This document shows positions 55,233 to 64,000 of a stretch of DNA of 64,000 nt, piece by piece (the first letter of the stretch is position 1; the number at the start of each line of letters is the position of its first letter). The DNA lies in contig NZ_JAFFQE010000009.1 in the NCBI RefSeq assembly GCF_016919005.1, positions 1 to 64,000 on the forward strand, written 5' to 3'. This DNA comes from Desulfopila inferna. GTDB taxonomy: Bacteria > Desulfobacterota > Desulfobulbia > Desulfobulbales > Desulfocapsaceae. The position numbers and the translations under genes were made by a program. Below the pieces are notes generated by a model. That model made no database searches. It was given only the letters and a program-made list of their open reading frames with translations, and was not told the DNA's origin.

Positions 55233-56654
55233 CTATTTCCTTGTTTTCCACTGACGCAGTCTCTTGCTCAACGCCTGCTGAGAGATTCCCAGCATCGAAG
55301 CCGCGGCAGTCTGGTTATTGCCCGAACGAAACATGGCCTCCTCGACCAGCATCCGTGTTGCCTGCTTGATAGTTGGCAGAGGGTCGGTGAAATTGAGGGG
55401 AATTCCTTCAGCGCTGTCCCTTGTGTGATGCCGACATTCAGCCTGCCGTGCCTGGGCGATGTGCTCCCGGAAGACCCTGAGAGGGAGGCTGCCGCCTTCA
55501 CTTAAGGCAACCGCATCGAAGACCATGGCTTGCAGCTCACGGATATTCCCGGGAAACGTATAGTTTTCCAGCACCACCATAAGCTCCTGGGGAATACGCG
55601 GCTCAGGCTTATCCAGAGAGGCTGAAGCACTATGAACAAAATGCTCCACCAGAGCGGCAACATCCTCTTTACGCTCCCGCAGGGGAGGAATGACAATACG
55701 GTGAGTGCGCAGCCGATAATGGAGGTCCTGCCGGAAAAGCTCCTTTTGCTGAAGCTCCCAGAGATCAACATGGGTCGAGGCAATAATACGGGCACTGCTC
55801 TTGCGGGTGGCGTCCTGGCCGAGCGGCATATATTCCCTTTCCTGAAGCAAGCGCAGAAGTTTGATTTGAGACCCCGAGCTCAGATCACCTATTTCATCAA
55901 GAAAGAGGGTGCCGTCCGCGGCCCTTTCAATTAAGCCCGAACGCTCGGCCTCAGCTCCGGTGAAGGCTCCCCTGACATGGCCGAAAAGCGTATCCGAAAA
56001 GACGTTATCATCGAGTCCGGCCACATTGGTGGCCACAAATTCTCCGGGATTGCCGCTGAGCCGGTGTATGGCCCTGGCCATTAGCTCTTTGCCGGTACCT
56101 GTCTCACCACTTACCAGAACGGGATGGGAGGTGGCGGCTACCGATTCCACATAGTTGAACAGCAGCATCATTTTCGGAGAGCTGGTTATCATTTCGGCAA
56201 ACGCCTCGGGATGCTTCAGAGTACCTTCGCGCAGTTTATCGTTTAAGGCCAGATTCTCCTGGTGAAGTTCCCCGAACTGCAGACTTTTTCTGACCGTTGC
56301 CAGCAGCCTGCTTTCATCCACGGGCTTGACGATATAATCAAAGGCTCCGGTCTTCATGCAATCTACCGCCGTTTCCGCATCGATGCGGCCGGTAATAATA
56401 ATGACCGGAATTTCCGGATAGCGAACGGCTATTCGATCGAGAATGGCTTCACCATCCACATGCGGCATATTCAGATCAAGCAGAACAACGCTTGGAGCAC
56501 GGCGCTGGACTATCGACATGACCTGCCGGCTGTCCGAACAGGTAAGAACATTGTTGATGCCTGCCAGCTGCAGGGTGGTATCGATGGAGAAAAGGATGCC
56601 CTCCTCGTCATCGACAACAAGAATCGGATGTGTCGGGTATGGTCTGCGGCTCAT
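55233..56654 (-). CDS. Sigma54-dependent response regulator (NtrC family)
   Basis: A 473-residue regulator with three domains. The receiver (~10-125) has its phosphoacceptor Asp in VLLDLNMP near 58. The AAA+ sigma54 activation domain (~150-380) has Walker A GETGTGKEL and the sigma54-contact motif GAFTGAEAE intact. A Fis-type helix-turn-helix is at the C-terminus (NQTAAASMLGISQQALSKRL). All key residues are present. It overlaps the sensor kinase gene by 4 bases (ATGA) and sits directly upstream of satP. Confidence 0.95.
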   Translation of the reverse strand: MSRRPYPTHPILVVDDEEGILFSIDTTLQLAGINNVLTCSDSRQVMSIVQRRAPSVVLLDLNMPHVDGEAILDRIAVRYPEIPVIIITGRIDAETAVDCMKTGAFDYIVKPVDESRLLATVRKSLQFGELHQENLALNDKLREGTLKHPEAFAEMITSSPKMMLLFNYVESVAATSHPVLVSGETGTGKELMARAIHRLSGNPGEFVATNVAGLDDNVFSDTLFGHVRGAFTGAEAERSGLIERAADGTLFLDEIGDLSSGSQIKLLRLLQEREYMPLGQDATRKSSARIIASTHVDLWELQQKELFRQDLHYRLRTHRIVIPPLRERKEDVAALVEHFVHSASASLDKPEPRIPQELMVVLENYTFPGNIRELQAMVFDAVALSEGGSLPLRVFREHIAQARQAECRHHTRDSAEGIPLNFTDPLPTIKQATRMLVEEAMFRSGNNQTAAASMLGISQQALSKRLRQWKTRK

Positions 56655-58549
56655 ATCATCCTCCCTATCACTTCATCCGGGCTGTACCGCGGCAATAAAA
56701 CAACGGCTGTCGTTCCCTGCATGACTTCCGAGTTGAAATCCAGCCATCCTCCATGATTCCGTACTATAGTATCGGAGATGGAAAGCCCCAGGCCCGTGCC
56801 GTTGCTGTCTCTTTTAGTGGTAAAAAAAGGATCTTTAATGCGCTCGAGTACGTCCGGCTCCATTCCTTCGCCAAAGTCCTTGACTTCCAGAAAGATTTCT
56901 TCAGATTCCTCCAGATAACCGGTTTTGAGGTAGAGCCCCTGATGAGGCCCGGTGAGCGCCTGGCAGCCGTTGACGAGAAGGTTGATTACCACCTGCCCGA
57001 GACGCTGGCTGTTTCCCTGCAGGGTGGGAAGGTTTTCGTAATATTCAATCCTGAAATCGTGGGTTGCCTTTTTGATAAGGCTGAACATGAGTCCTATCGC
57101 CTTCTCGACAACTTCATTGAGATTTACGGTTTCTCTGAGATCGGCAGGTTTCTGGCCGGAAAAATCCTTCAGGTCTCCGACTATTCGTTTAACCCTCTCT
57201 ACCCCCTCGTGCGAAAAGGAGAGCAGCCGGGGCATTCTCTCCCGCAACTGCGGATAGGACATAGTGCCCACGTCAAGTTCTCCTTTTTCCTGATAATGAC
57301 TGTCGAGTATCGGCTGGGCGGCCTGCCAGAATTTGTCGAAGACTTTGATGTTGAGCATGATCGAGGATATGGGATTATTTATCTCATGGGCAACTCCGGA
57401 GACAAGCGTTCCGAGAGATACCATTTTGTCTGCCTGCATCATCTGCTCCTGCTGCATCTTTGCCTGAGCCTCGATCTTCTTTTTTTCGGTAATGTCTCTG
57501 GCAGTCATCAGGTAAGTGCCTGCAGATTCCCCCGTGTCCAGTTTGGCGAAAGTGGCCTCTACCGTTATAACTCGATTATCTTTAAGAAAGAAGTCGCTCT
57601 CGAGGAGATAATCGACAGCCTCATGTCCGATCATGTCGATTTTATCACGGAACTGCTTTTTTTGCCCGGGAGGAACCAAGGAGGTGATATCCAGGCCCTC
57701 CATCTCAGCGAATGAATACCCGCTGATTTTCTTCCAGGCGGTATTGGCATAGGTTACCCGCAGATCGGTGTCAAAAAGGAGGATTATCTCGCGGGCGGTT
57801 TCCGCAAGGAGGCGATATTTATTTTCACTTTTTCTCAGCGACTCTTCAATTTCCCGTCGATGGGCTTCACCGGTGGCACCCTGCCAGATAATATACACGG
57901 AAAGCACTGCAATTATTCCAAGAATACCCAGGAATATGAAGGTCATATGCTCGGTAATCGCGGCTATCTGGGCATGCACGTCTTCGACATAGACACCGGT
58001 TCCGACGATCCAGTGCCACTGCGGGAACTCCTGGACATAGGATATTTTAGAGAAAACCCGGCTCGGGTCATCCTGCCATTGCCAGTGGTAGTTGACATAC
58101 CCCCCTCCGGTTTTCTTAACCGTGTCAAGAAAAGCCAGGAAAAGCTTTTTACCCGCCGGATCTTCGGTATCGCCCACATATCTCCCCTCCAGGTCTGGTC
58201 GGTATGGATGCATAATCATGCGTGGAGTGGTGTCGTTTATCCAGAAATAGTCCTTGTTGTCGGGTCCATAGCGAAGACTTCGCAGATGAGAGACGGCCTG
58301 CCGCTTGGCCTCCTGCTCAGAAATGGAACTCCCTTCCGCCAATTCCGCATAATATCTGATGGAGCTCATTGCAGATTCGCCCAGAGCGTGAATCATTTCC
58401 CTCTTACGGTCCATAAGATGGGTTTCCACCTTGGGGAGAATGTAGCCAAAAAAAGTACCTATAAAAAGGAACATCGAGAGCAGGACCGGCATGAATATTC
58501 TGGCCGGAACCATATTTGGCAGGAAGGCCGGCGATGGGATTTTTTTCAT
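56651..58549 (-). CDS. Cache- and PAS-domain sensor histidine kinase
   Basis: A 632-residue membrane kinase. Membrane segments near 15-37 and 203-225 flank a periplasmic single Cache domain (KDYFWINDTTPRMIMHPY; WIVGTGVYVEDV), a class that often binds small organic acids. A PAS domain is near 245-360, the H box is HEINNPISSIML near 395, and the ATPase domain has N box NLLVNGCQAL, G1 DFGEGMEPD and G2 GTGLGLSIS. It phosphorylates the co-encoded sigma54 regulator. Since the target appears to be satP, acetate or another short acid is a reasonable ligand guess. Confidence 0.93.
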   Translation of the reverse strand: MKKIPSPAFLPNMVPARIFMPVLLSMFLFIGTFFGYILPKVETHLMDRKREMIHALGESAMSSIRYYAELAEGSSISEQEAKRQAVSHLRSLRYGPDNKDYFWINDTTPRMIMHPYRPDLEGRYVGDTEDPAGKKLFLAFLDTVKKTGGGYVNYHWQWQDDPSRVFSKISYVQEFPQWHWIVGTGVYVEDVHAQIAAITEHMTFIFLGILGIIAVLSVYIIWQGATGEAHRREIEESLRKSENKYRLLAETAREIILLFDTDLRVTYANTAWKKISGYSFAEMEGLDITSLVPPGQKKQFRDKIDMIGHEAVDYLLESDFFLKDNRVITVEATFAKLDTGESAGTYLMTARDITEKKKIEAQAKMQQEQMMQADKMVSLGTLVSGVAHEINNPISSIMLNIKVFDKFWQAAQPILDSHYQEKGELDVGTMSYPQLRERMPRLLSFSHEGVERVKRIVGDLKDFSGQKPADLRETVNLNEVVEKAIGLMFSLIKKATHDFRIEYYENLPTLQGNSQRLGQVVINLLVNGCQALTGPHQGLYLKTGYLEESEEIFLEVKDFGEGMEPDVLERIKDPFFTTKRDSNGTGLGLSISDTIVRNHGGWLDFNSEVMQGTTAVVLLPRYSPDEVIGRMI

Positions 58550-59252
58550 TTATTTGCCTTTATCATTCACAATAATCTCGTAAAAAATCATTGAAACCGG
58601 GATGAACTCTGGAAATTTCTCCGAAGTTGCCGAGAGAGGACAGAGTTCATCATATTCACAATAAAGTAGTCATTCTGCAATATGCCACCCCGCTTCAAAC
58701 AGAACAAGGCTCTTCCTGGAAATTTCCACTTTTTCCCCTGGCCTTTTGCACACATTGATGATCCACACGCACTGCAACCTGGTAAAAAACAAAAAAAGAT
58801 TAAAGAACACCGTATTACAGTCCTTTACGAACAAAGTGTTCATTTAGAATATTTAGTGTTTCTGAACTGTTGAATAAATAATTTTGAATATCAATACCAC
58901 AACAGGCCGTTCTTTCAAGTTAGGAGTAACAATGTTATTTTCTACCGCTCAAGTCTTTCCAGCAATGAATTTTAATATATTAATTCAGATATTTATCTTA
59001 CTATACCTGCATTTTTAGGACAATTTTTTTCCCCTGTTAGCAATAATATTATTCCGCGAGCGCCAAGGCCAATCCATACATATATTATTGTTATTTCAGA
59101 CTTTATCATATATAAGCAGATAACAGTAATGATTGTTTATGTAACAATGTTCATTTATTATCTGGAAAATTCTTGAAGTATATGTCTCCATGCATTATAC
59201 ATCGAAATGGAGGCTGGTGAATGGACTAAGATTCAGACCACAAGGAGCTATT
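58550..59252. other. Long AT-rich region upstream of the acyl-CoA synthetase
   Basis: About 700 bases without a convincing gene. GAACA-AAG-TGTTC is a palindrome at 58829-58841. GTAACAATGTT occurs at 58926-58936 and 59141-59151, and TGTTCATTTA follows both 58829 and 59141. These could be regulator sites for the downstream gene. No sigma54 promoter of full consensus was found. A frame at 58682-58873 is probably chance. Confidence 0.45.
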
Positions 59253-61151
59253 ATGGGAAAATTTGATGAGGTGCTGCAAAAGAGCATTGACAATCCAGAA
59301 GAATTTTGGGCAGAAGCTGCAAAAGACATTACCTGGTACAAGGATTACGACACCGTTTTAGATTCATCAAAAGCGCCATTCTACAAATGGTTTTCCGGCG
59401 GCAAGATGAATACCTGCTACAATGCCGTGGACCGCCATGTCGAGGGCGGCCGGGCTGATCAGACCGCGATCATCTACGACAGCCCCGTAACCAACACCAT
59501 CAAAAAAATTACCTACAGAGAATTACAGGAAAAGGTAGCAACTTTCGCCGGCGCCCTCGAGAGCCAGGGAGTGGCAAAAGGCGACACCGTAGTCATCTAC
59601 ATGCCGATGATACCCGAGGCTGCAGTTGCCATGCTGGCCTGCGCCAGACTGGGTGCCATCCATTCCGTTGTCTTCGGAGGATTTGCTTCACACGAGTTGG
59701 CCATACGAATCGATCATGCCCAGCCGAAAGTGCTGATCACCGCTTCGGGAGCAATTGAAGGTAAGAAAGTTCTGGAATACAAGCCACTGGTAGATAGTGC
59801 TATCGAACAATCCGTCTTTGAAATCGGCAAAGTTATCGTCTTTCAGCGCGATATTGTCAAAGCTACCATGATCGAAGGCCGGGATCTCGACTGGAAGGAT
59901 CTGGTCGACAAAAGCAAGCCGGTCGACTGTGTTCCGGTGGACGCTACCGATCCCCTCTATATCCTTTATACCTCAGGCACTACGGGAATGCCGAAAGGTG
60001 TCTTGAGAGACAACGGCGGTCATGCGGTGGCATTGTATTGGACCATGAAAAATCTCTACGATATCAATCCGGGTGAAGTCTGGTGGTCCGCCTCAGATGT
60101 CGGTTGGGTTGTCGGTCATTCTTACATTGTCTATGCTCCGCTGCTGCAGGGATCAACCACGATCCTCTACGAGGGTAAGCCGGTTGGAACACCTGACGCC
60201 GGTGCTTTCTGGCGGGTCATCTCGGAACATGGCGTCAAGGCACTCTTCACCGCGCCCACTGCCTTCCGAGCGATAAAGAAGGAAGACCCCAAAGGCGAAT
60301 ATTTCAAAAAATACGATACCTCCTGTTTCGAATGCCTCTATCTGGCAGGCGAGCGAACCGATCCCGATACCCTGCACTGGGCTGAAGATTTGATCGGAGT
60401 GCCGGTGATCGATCACTGGTGGCAAACGGAGACGGGATGGGCAATCGTTGGAAACTGCCGCGGCATAGAAGAGCTTCCGGTGAAAGAAGGCTCCCCGACC
60501 AAACCGCTGCCGGGCTATAATGTCCATGTTGTAGATGAGGCGGGAGATGTTCTCCCCGCCGGTGCGGAAGGAAATATCGTTATCAAGCTTCCTCTGCCTC
60601 CTGGAAACCTGACCACTCTCTGGAAAAATGAGGACCGATTTGTCAAATCGTATATGAGCAAATTCCCGGGGTATTACGACACCAGCGACGGCGGCTACAT
60701 CGACGAAGACGGCTATGTCTATGTCATGGGAAGGATGGATGATGTTATCAACATTGCCGGTCACCGTCTTTCCACAGGGGCAATGGAGGAGATTATCTCC
60801 AACCATCCGGCTATTGCCGAATGTGCGGTTTTTGGAGTTGATGATCAGCTGAAAGGTCAGCTGCCGGTCGGCCTGTTCGTGCTGAAAGCAGGCATAACCG
60901 AGGATGCCGACTCGATCAAGGCTGAACTGGTAAAAATGGTTCGTGAATCAATCGGCCCCATCGCCTGCTTCCGGGATGCCTGCCAGGTTGCGCGTCTGCC
61001 GAAGACCAGGTCCGGAAAGATCTTGCGCGGCACTATGCGCTCCATCGCCAGCAATAAAGAGTACAGGATGCCGTCAACAATAGATGATCCTGCCATTCTC
61101 GAGGAAATCACCGAAAAACTCACCGAGATGGGTTATGTAGTAAAGAATTAA
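59253..61151 (+). CDS. Short-chain acyl-CoA synthetase (propionyl/acetyl-CoA synthetase type)
   Basis: A 632-residue adenylate-forming enzyme that activates acetate or propionate to the CoA thioester with ATP. An N-terminal ACAS domain precedes the AMP-binding core with YTSGTTGMPKGV near 257 and DHWWQTETGW near 387. The C-terminal domain has GRMDDVINIAGHR near 497 and the catalytic, acetylation-prone lysine in PKTRSGKILRG near 585. Length and motifs are closest to PrpE/ACSS3-type propionyl-CoA synthetases; acetate use cannot be excluded. ATG 59253 with AGGAG upstream is preferred over the in-frame start at 59190. A terminator follows. Confidence 0.92.
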   Translation: MGKFDEVLQKSIDNPEEFWAEAAKDITWYKDYDTVLDSSKAPFYKWFSGGKMNTCYNAVDRHVEGGRADQTAIIYDSPVTNTIKKITYRELQEKVATFAGALESQGVAKGDTVVIYMPMIPEAAVAMLACARLGAIHSVVFGGFASHELAIRIDHAQPKVLITASGAIEGKKVLEYKPLVDSAIEQSVFEIGKVIVFQRDIVKATMIEGRDLDWKDLVDKSKPVDCVPVDATDPLYILYTSGTTGMPKGVLRDNGGHAVALYWTMKNLYDINPGEVWWSASDVGWVVGHSYIVYAPLLQGSTTILYEGKPVGTPDAGAFWRVISEHGVKALFTAPTAFRAIKKEDPKGEYFKKYDTSCFECLYLAGERTDPDTLHWAEDLIGVPVIDHWWQTETGWAIVGNCRGIEELPVKEGSPTKPLPGYNVHVVDEAGDVLPAGAEGNIVIKLPLPPGNLTTLWKNEDRFVKSYMSKFPGYYDTSDGGYIDEDGYVYVMGRMDDVINIAGHRLSTGAMEEIISNHPAIAECAVFGVDDQLKGQLPVGLFVLKAGITEDADSIKAELVKMVRESIGPIACFRDACQVARLPKTRSGKILRGTMRSIASNKEYRMPSTIDDPAILEEITEKLTEMGYVVKN

Positions 61152-61160
61152 CACCTTCCA

Positions 61161-61199
61161 AAAACACGGCGGCTGCCTTTGGGTGACCGCCGTGTTTTT
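61161..61199 (+). terminator. Terminator after the acyl-CoA synthetase
   Basis: AAAACACGGCGG and CCGCCGTGTTTT form a 12-bp stem with a 14-base loop, followed by T residues. Confidence 0.9.
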
Positions 61200-61298
61200 C
61201 TCCGATACCATTCCCTGCAACCTTCCCAGAAGATATTCCCGGCATCAGCAGCGTTAATATTATTGTAACTCCAGATGGTCAAGCACATTCAAGCGGCT

Positions 61299-61362
61299 AA
61301 ATACAAGGTTGTGAGCAATAGCCGGCACCCAAAAGGCTGGACTGCATTGCAATTATATTTGA
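61299..61362 (+). repeat. Hairpin-forming interspersed repeat, copy 2
   Basis: AAATACAAGGTTGTGAGC is identical to the minus strand of 17369-17386, and GCACCC and GGCT-x-GA follow in the same order. It lies in the 440-base gap before rmuC, which holds no other recognisable feature. Confidence 0.5.
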
Positions 61363-61594
61363 CAAAGCCCGTAACCACTTGTACCCTCTTGGAATTGCTT
61401 GATTCCAAGAGTGATGGACTCGTCCATCGGTAATTTCGATGATTTTTTAGGAGATCATCAATTAGTGGTGTAACGAACGACATCATATCCTTTCTCTCCG
61501 AGAATGCATATTGAATCAGGTAAATTGACGCTGGGAAGGCTATTTCAACGTCAAAAGCAGTTTTTTTTCACCCGACAACCTGTATTTCCTCGCT

Positions 61595-62911
61595 ATGGAT
61601 TTTCTCTTACCGCAACATTACCAGGCCTATATTCCCGCGGCGGCTGTCGGCCTTCTGGTATTTTGCTGCTTCTTTCTTCTCGTAGTACCATTTTTGCTGC
61701 GCTACAGAGACATCCGCAGAGAATTTGAGAGAAAGACGGAGCTGCTTGAAGAGTACCGGCGGCAAAACTCCACCCTTAAAGATGAATTGAATCAGGAGCA
61801 GATACGGGCCGCCAAACTCTTAACCCTGTTGAAGACCGAGCGCAGGGGTACCCACGAAAAACTGGTGATTCTCGAGGATGCCAGAGAGAATCTGCTTCTC
61901 CAGTTCCAATCTCTGGCACAACGTATTTTTGAGGAGAAAAGCGAAAAATTCGGCCATGAAAACAAGGAACGGGTATCCGCCTTGCTCCAGCCTCTCCAGG
62001 AGCAATTGAGAGTCTTCCAGAAACGCATAGATGACATCCAGGTAAATGATGTCAGGGAACGCAGCTCGCTTAAAGAGGAGATACTGCACCTGCGCGATCT
62101 CAATCAGCAGATAAACAAAGAGGCCGCCAATCTTACCAGAGCATTGAGAGGAGATAAAAAGATGCAGGGCAACTGGGGAGAACTTGTTCTGGAGCGGGTT
62201 CTGGAAAAATCAGGGCTCCGCAAGGGCGAAGAATACACGGTGCAGACAGGATACCGCAATGGCGACAACCAGCTCCTCAAACCCGATGTGGTCATCCATC
62301 TTCCGGATCACAAGGACATTATCATTGATTCCAAGGTTTCCCTGACGGCCTGGGAGAAGTATATCAATTGCGATGACGACAAGGAGAAAAGCCATTTTCT
62401 CAAAGAACATATCCAGAACATCCGCAATCATATCAAGGGACTTAATCACAAAAACTATTCGGATCTGAACAGTCTGCATTCCCTGGATTTCGTCCTTCTC
62501 TTCATTCCCATCGACTCATCCTTCATCGCCGCCTATGAAAACGATGAAAATCTCTTTGGCGATGCCTACGAGCAGCGTATCATCATCGTTACGCCGACTA
62601 CGCTCCTGGCAACACTGAAGACCGTGGAGAATCTCTGGCGTTATGAGCATCGCAACAGAAACTCCAGGGAGATTGCCGATCGGGCAGGCGCGATTTACGA
62701 CAAGCTCTGCGGCTTTCTTGAAGAAATGGAGAAAGTGGGAAAGCAGCTGTCCACCTGCACTGCCACCTATGATGCGGCCATGAACAAATTGACCAGAGGA
62801 AGGGGGAATGTTATCTCACAGGCCGGCAAACTTACCGAACTCGGCATCTCCGTAAAGAAAAAAATCCCGCAATCGATCACGGCACTCTCAGACACGGATC
62901 TTGTCAATTAA
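61595..62911 (+). CDS. rmuC: DNA recombination protein RmuC
   Basis: A 438-residue protein: a membrane anchor near residues 12-32, a long coiled coil (~45-190), then the RmuC nuclease-like domain (~190-385) with GNWGELVLERVLEKSGL, PDVVIHLPDHKDIIIDSKVS and LLFIPIDSSF. RmuC limits inversions at inverted repeats and is related to restriction-type nucleases; the Asp in PDVV and the D-x-K in IDSKVS fit the PD-(D/E)xK active site. The ribosome site is weak. It seems monocistronic. Confidence 0.92.
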   Translation: MDFLLPQHYQAYIPAAAVGLLVFCCFFLLVVPFLLRYRDIRREFERKTELLEEYRRQNSTLKDELNQEQIRAAKLLTLLKTERRGTHEKLVILEDARENLLLQFQSLAQRIFEEKSEKFGHENKERVSALLQPLQEQLRVFQKRIDDIQVNDVRERSSLKEEILHLRDLNQQINKEAANLTRALRGDKKMQGNWGELVLERVLEKSGLRKGEEYTVQTGYRNGDNQLLKPDVVIHLPDHKDIIIDSKVSLTAWEKYINCDDDKEKSHFLKEHIQNIRNHIKGLNHKNYSDLNSLHSLDFVLLFIPIDSSFIAAYENDENLFGDAYEQRIIIVTPTTLLATLKTVENLWRYEHRNRNSREIADRAGAIYDKLCGFLEEMEKVGKQLSTCTATYDAAMNKLTRGRGNVISQAGKLTELGISVKKKIPQSITALSDTDLVN

Positions 62912-63030
62912 TCTCCGGCAGCAGGAACAATAGCGTGACGTCACTGATTATTGCCAAAGTATATCGAAAATGGTACTAGAGAGGATCTATGCATATTCTT
63001 TCATGATCTTTTCAAACGGAGGGGAGTTTC

Positions 63031-64000
63031 GTGCTATTACATCAAAAATTCATTGAAGTGGCCAAGAAGCAAGGTGAGAAGCTGGCCATCCATGACTTCG
63101 CAACCAATAAGAAAATCTCATACAACAGGGCGCTTCTTGCCAGCATTCTCCTCTCCAAGTATTTAAAGAAGCTGGATAAAGGATTTATCGGACTTATGGT
63201 CCCCACCTCCGCCGGCTGCATGCTGGCGAAAATCGGCATTCTGATGAGCGGCAGAATTCCGGTGATGATCAACTATTCCACAGGTGCCGAGCAGAACGCC
63301 GTATACGCCCAGAAAAAATGTGACTTCAAGACCATAATAACCTCCAGAGCCCTGCTGGAAAAGATAGAATGTGCGCATGTAGACGGCATGATATATCTTG
63401 AGGACATAATGGAAAACCTCTCCGGCCTGCAGAAGATCAGAGCGGCGCTCATCTCCAAGCTTCCGGTATCGGCAATCAAGATGATGGTTCATGGCGGTGG
63501 GGAAGACGACACCGCCGTCATCCTTTTTACCAGCGGCAGCGAAAAGGATCCCAAAGCGGTACAGCTTACCCACAAAAATATTGTCTCCAATATTCTCTCC
63601 GCCTCTGAGCGCTTCCACTTCTGCAGCGACGATATTTTCCTGGCCTCACTGCCGCTTTTTCATGTTTTCGGCCTTACCACCAATATGTGGATCCCACTCC
63701 ACCATGGCATGACTCTGCTGGCCTACGCCAATCCGCTCGACTTCAGGAAAATCTGTGACATTGTCCGCGATGAAAAGGCTACCTTTATGGTAGGTACACC
63801 AAGTTTTTTCTGGGGATATCTGCGTAAATCCGAACCCGGCGACTTCGACAGTCTGCGCATCATGCTCTGCGGTGCCGACAAGTGCCCGGAAACTCTTCGG
63901 GAAGGTTTTATGGAAAAACATAACATTATCCTTTATGAAGGTTATGGGGCAACGGAATGTTCTCCTGTCATTTCAGCAAACTGCCCGGAGCTGAACAAAC
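63031..64000 (+). CDS. Acyl-CoA/acyl-ACP synthetase, N-terminal part (runs off the window)
   Basis: The gene starts at GTG 63031, seven bases after an excellent GGAGGGGAG ribosome site, and is still open at base 64000 (323 codons visible). It is an adenylate-forming enzyme: VILFTSGSEKDPKAV near residue 168 is the phosphate loop (the usual T-G-x-P-K-G is degenerate here, as in Aas-type acyl-ACP synthetases), LPLFHVFGLT near 210 is the linker to the substrate pocket, and YEGYGATECSP is the A5 motif near 307. It likely activates a fatty acid for phospholipid or lipid A-related acylation; the C-terminal domain, which could include an acyltransferase fusion, is outside. Confidence 0.85.
   Translation, partial: MLLHQKFIEVAKKQGEKLAIHDFATNKKISYNRALLASILLSKYLKKLDKGFIGLMVPTSAGCMLAKIGILMSGRIPVMINYSTGAEQNAVYAQKKCDFKTIITSRALLEKIECAHVDGMIYLEDIMENLSGLQKIRAALISKLPVSAIKMMVHGGGEDDTAVILFTSGSEKDPKAVQLTHKNIVSNILSASERFHFCSDDIFLASLPLFHVFGLTTNMWIPLHHGMTLLAYANPLDFRKICDIVRDEKATFMVGTPSFFWGYLRKSEPGDFDSLRIMLCGADKCPETLREGFMEKHNIILYEGYGATECSPVISANCPELNK

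Noticed and set aside
58682-58873. 63-residue frame upstream of the acyl-CoA synthetase
   Set aside because: No ribosome site or known motif; AT-rich intergenic setting.

Overview
The window looks like a chromosome segment from a Gram-negative, mesophilic anaerobe of the Desulfobacterota, most likely a Desulfobulbales-type sulfate reducer. This is an inference from gene content: a tRNA for selenocysteine, a predicted selenoprotein, a type II secretion (T2SS) operon with GspN, a TRAP carboxylate transporter and acetate/propionate metabolism. I could not run a search to confirm it.

Left part (1-12.3 kb): the 3' end of an integron-type integrase, tRNA-Sec, a small acidic CxxC protein and a PlsC-family acyltransferase. 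Then comes a catabolic module in which a fused 5-oxoprolinase/hydantoinase (hyuAB) faces a TRAP transporter (dctPQM) across an intergenic region with a perfect 14-bp inverted repeat; a MarR-like regulator follows. A secreted seven-bladed SBBP-repeat protein is interrupted by one in-frame amber codon.

12.9-17.96 kb: a small decayed genomic island inserted at the 3' end of a tRNA(CAT) gene. It is bounded by 24-bp direct repeats that copy the tRNA 3' end. It carries an integrase remnant next to the tRNA, an IS256-family transposase, an AT-rich sulfotransferase-like gene, an IS3 remnant and a broken AlbA_2 protein. Tandem terminators now sit beyond the distal repeat.

18-34 kb: mostly chromosomal genes, namely groESL, ilvE, an AI-2E-family permease, a GNAT-nitrilase fusion, a gshB-yadGH-like ABC exporter-glutaredoxin cluster, a preQ1-I riboswitch in front of a queuosine-precursor transporter (yhhQ), a thioesterase and an MFS transporter. 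Within this stretch is the most interesting locus: a TVP38 membrane protein, a membrane-anchored tandem rhodanese whose catalytic residue is encoded by UGA (predicted Sec), and an HdrD/GlpC-like Fe-S/CCG protein.

34-52.6 kb: phospholipase A (pldA) and a T2SS locus in the order gspE-D-C-N-M-L-K-J-I-H-G, then a delta-60-repeat protein with a CFI-box-like C-terminal sorting region, then gspF. gspA and gspB diverge from it. The secretin has an added C-terminal TPR region.

52.7-64 kb: a TetR regulator and an acetate-use region. A Cache-domain histidine kinase and a sigma54 response regulator lie upstream of an acetate transporter (satP) that has a clear -24/-12 promoter and three ACAAC-N4-GTTGT sites. 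A short-chain acyl-CoA synthetase, rmuC and a partial acyl-CoA/ACP synthetase follow.
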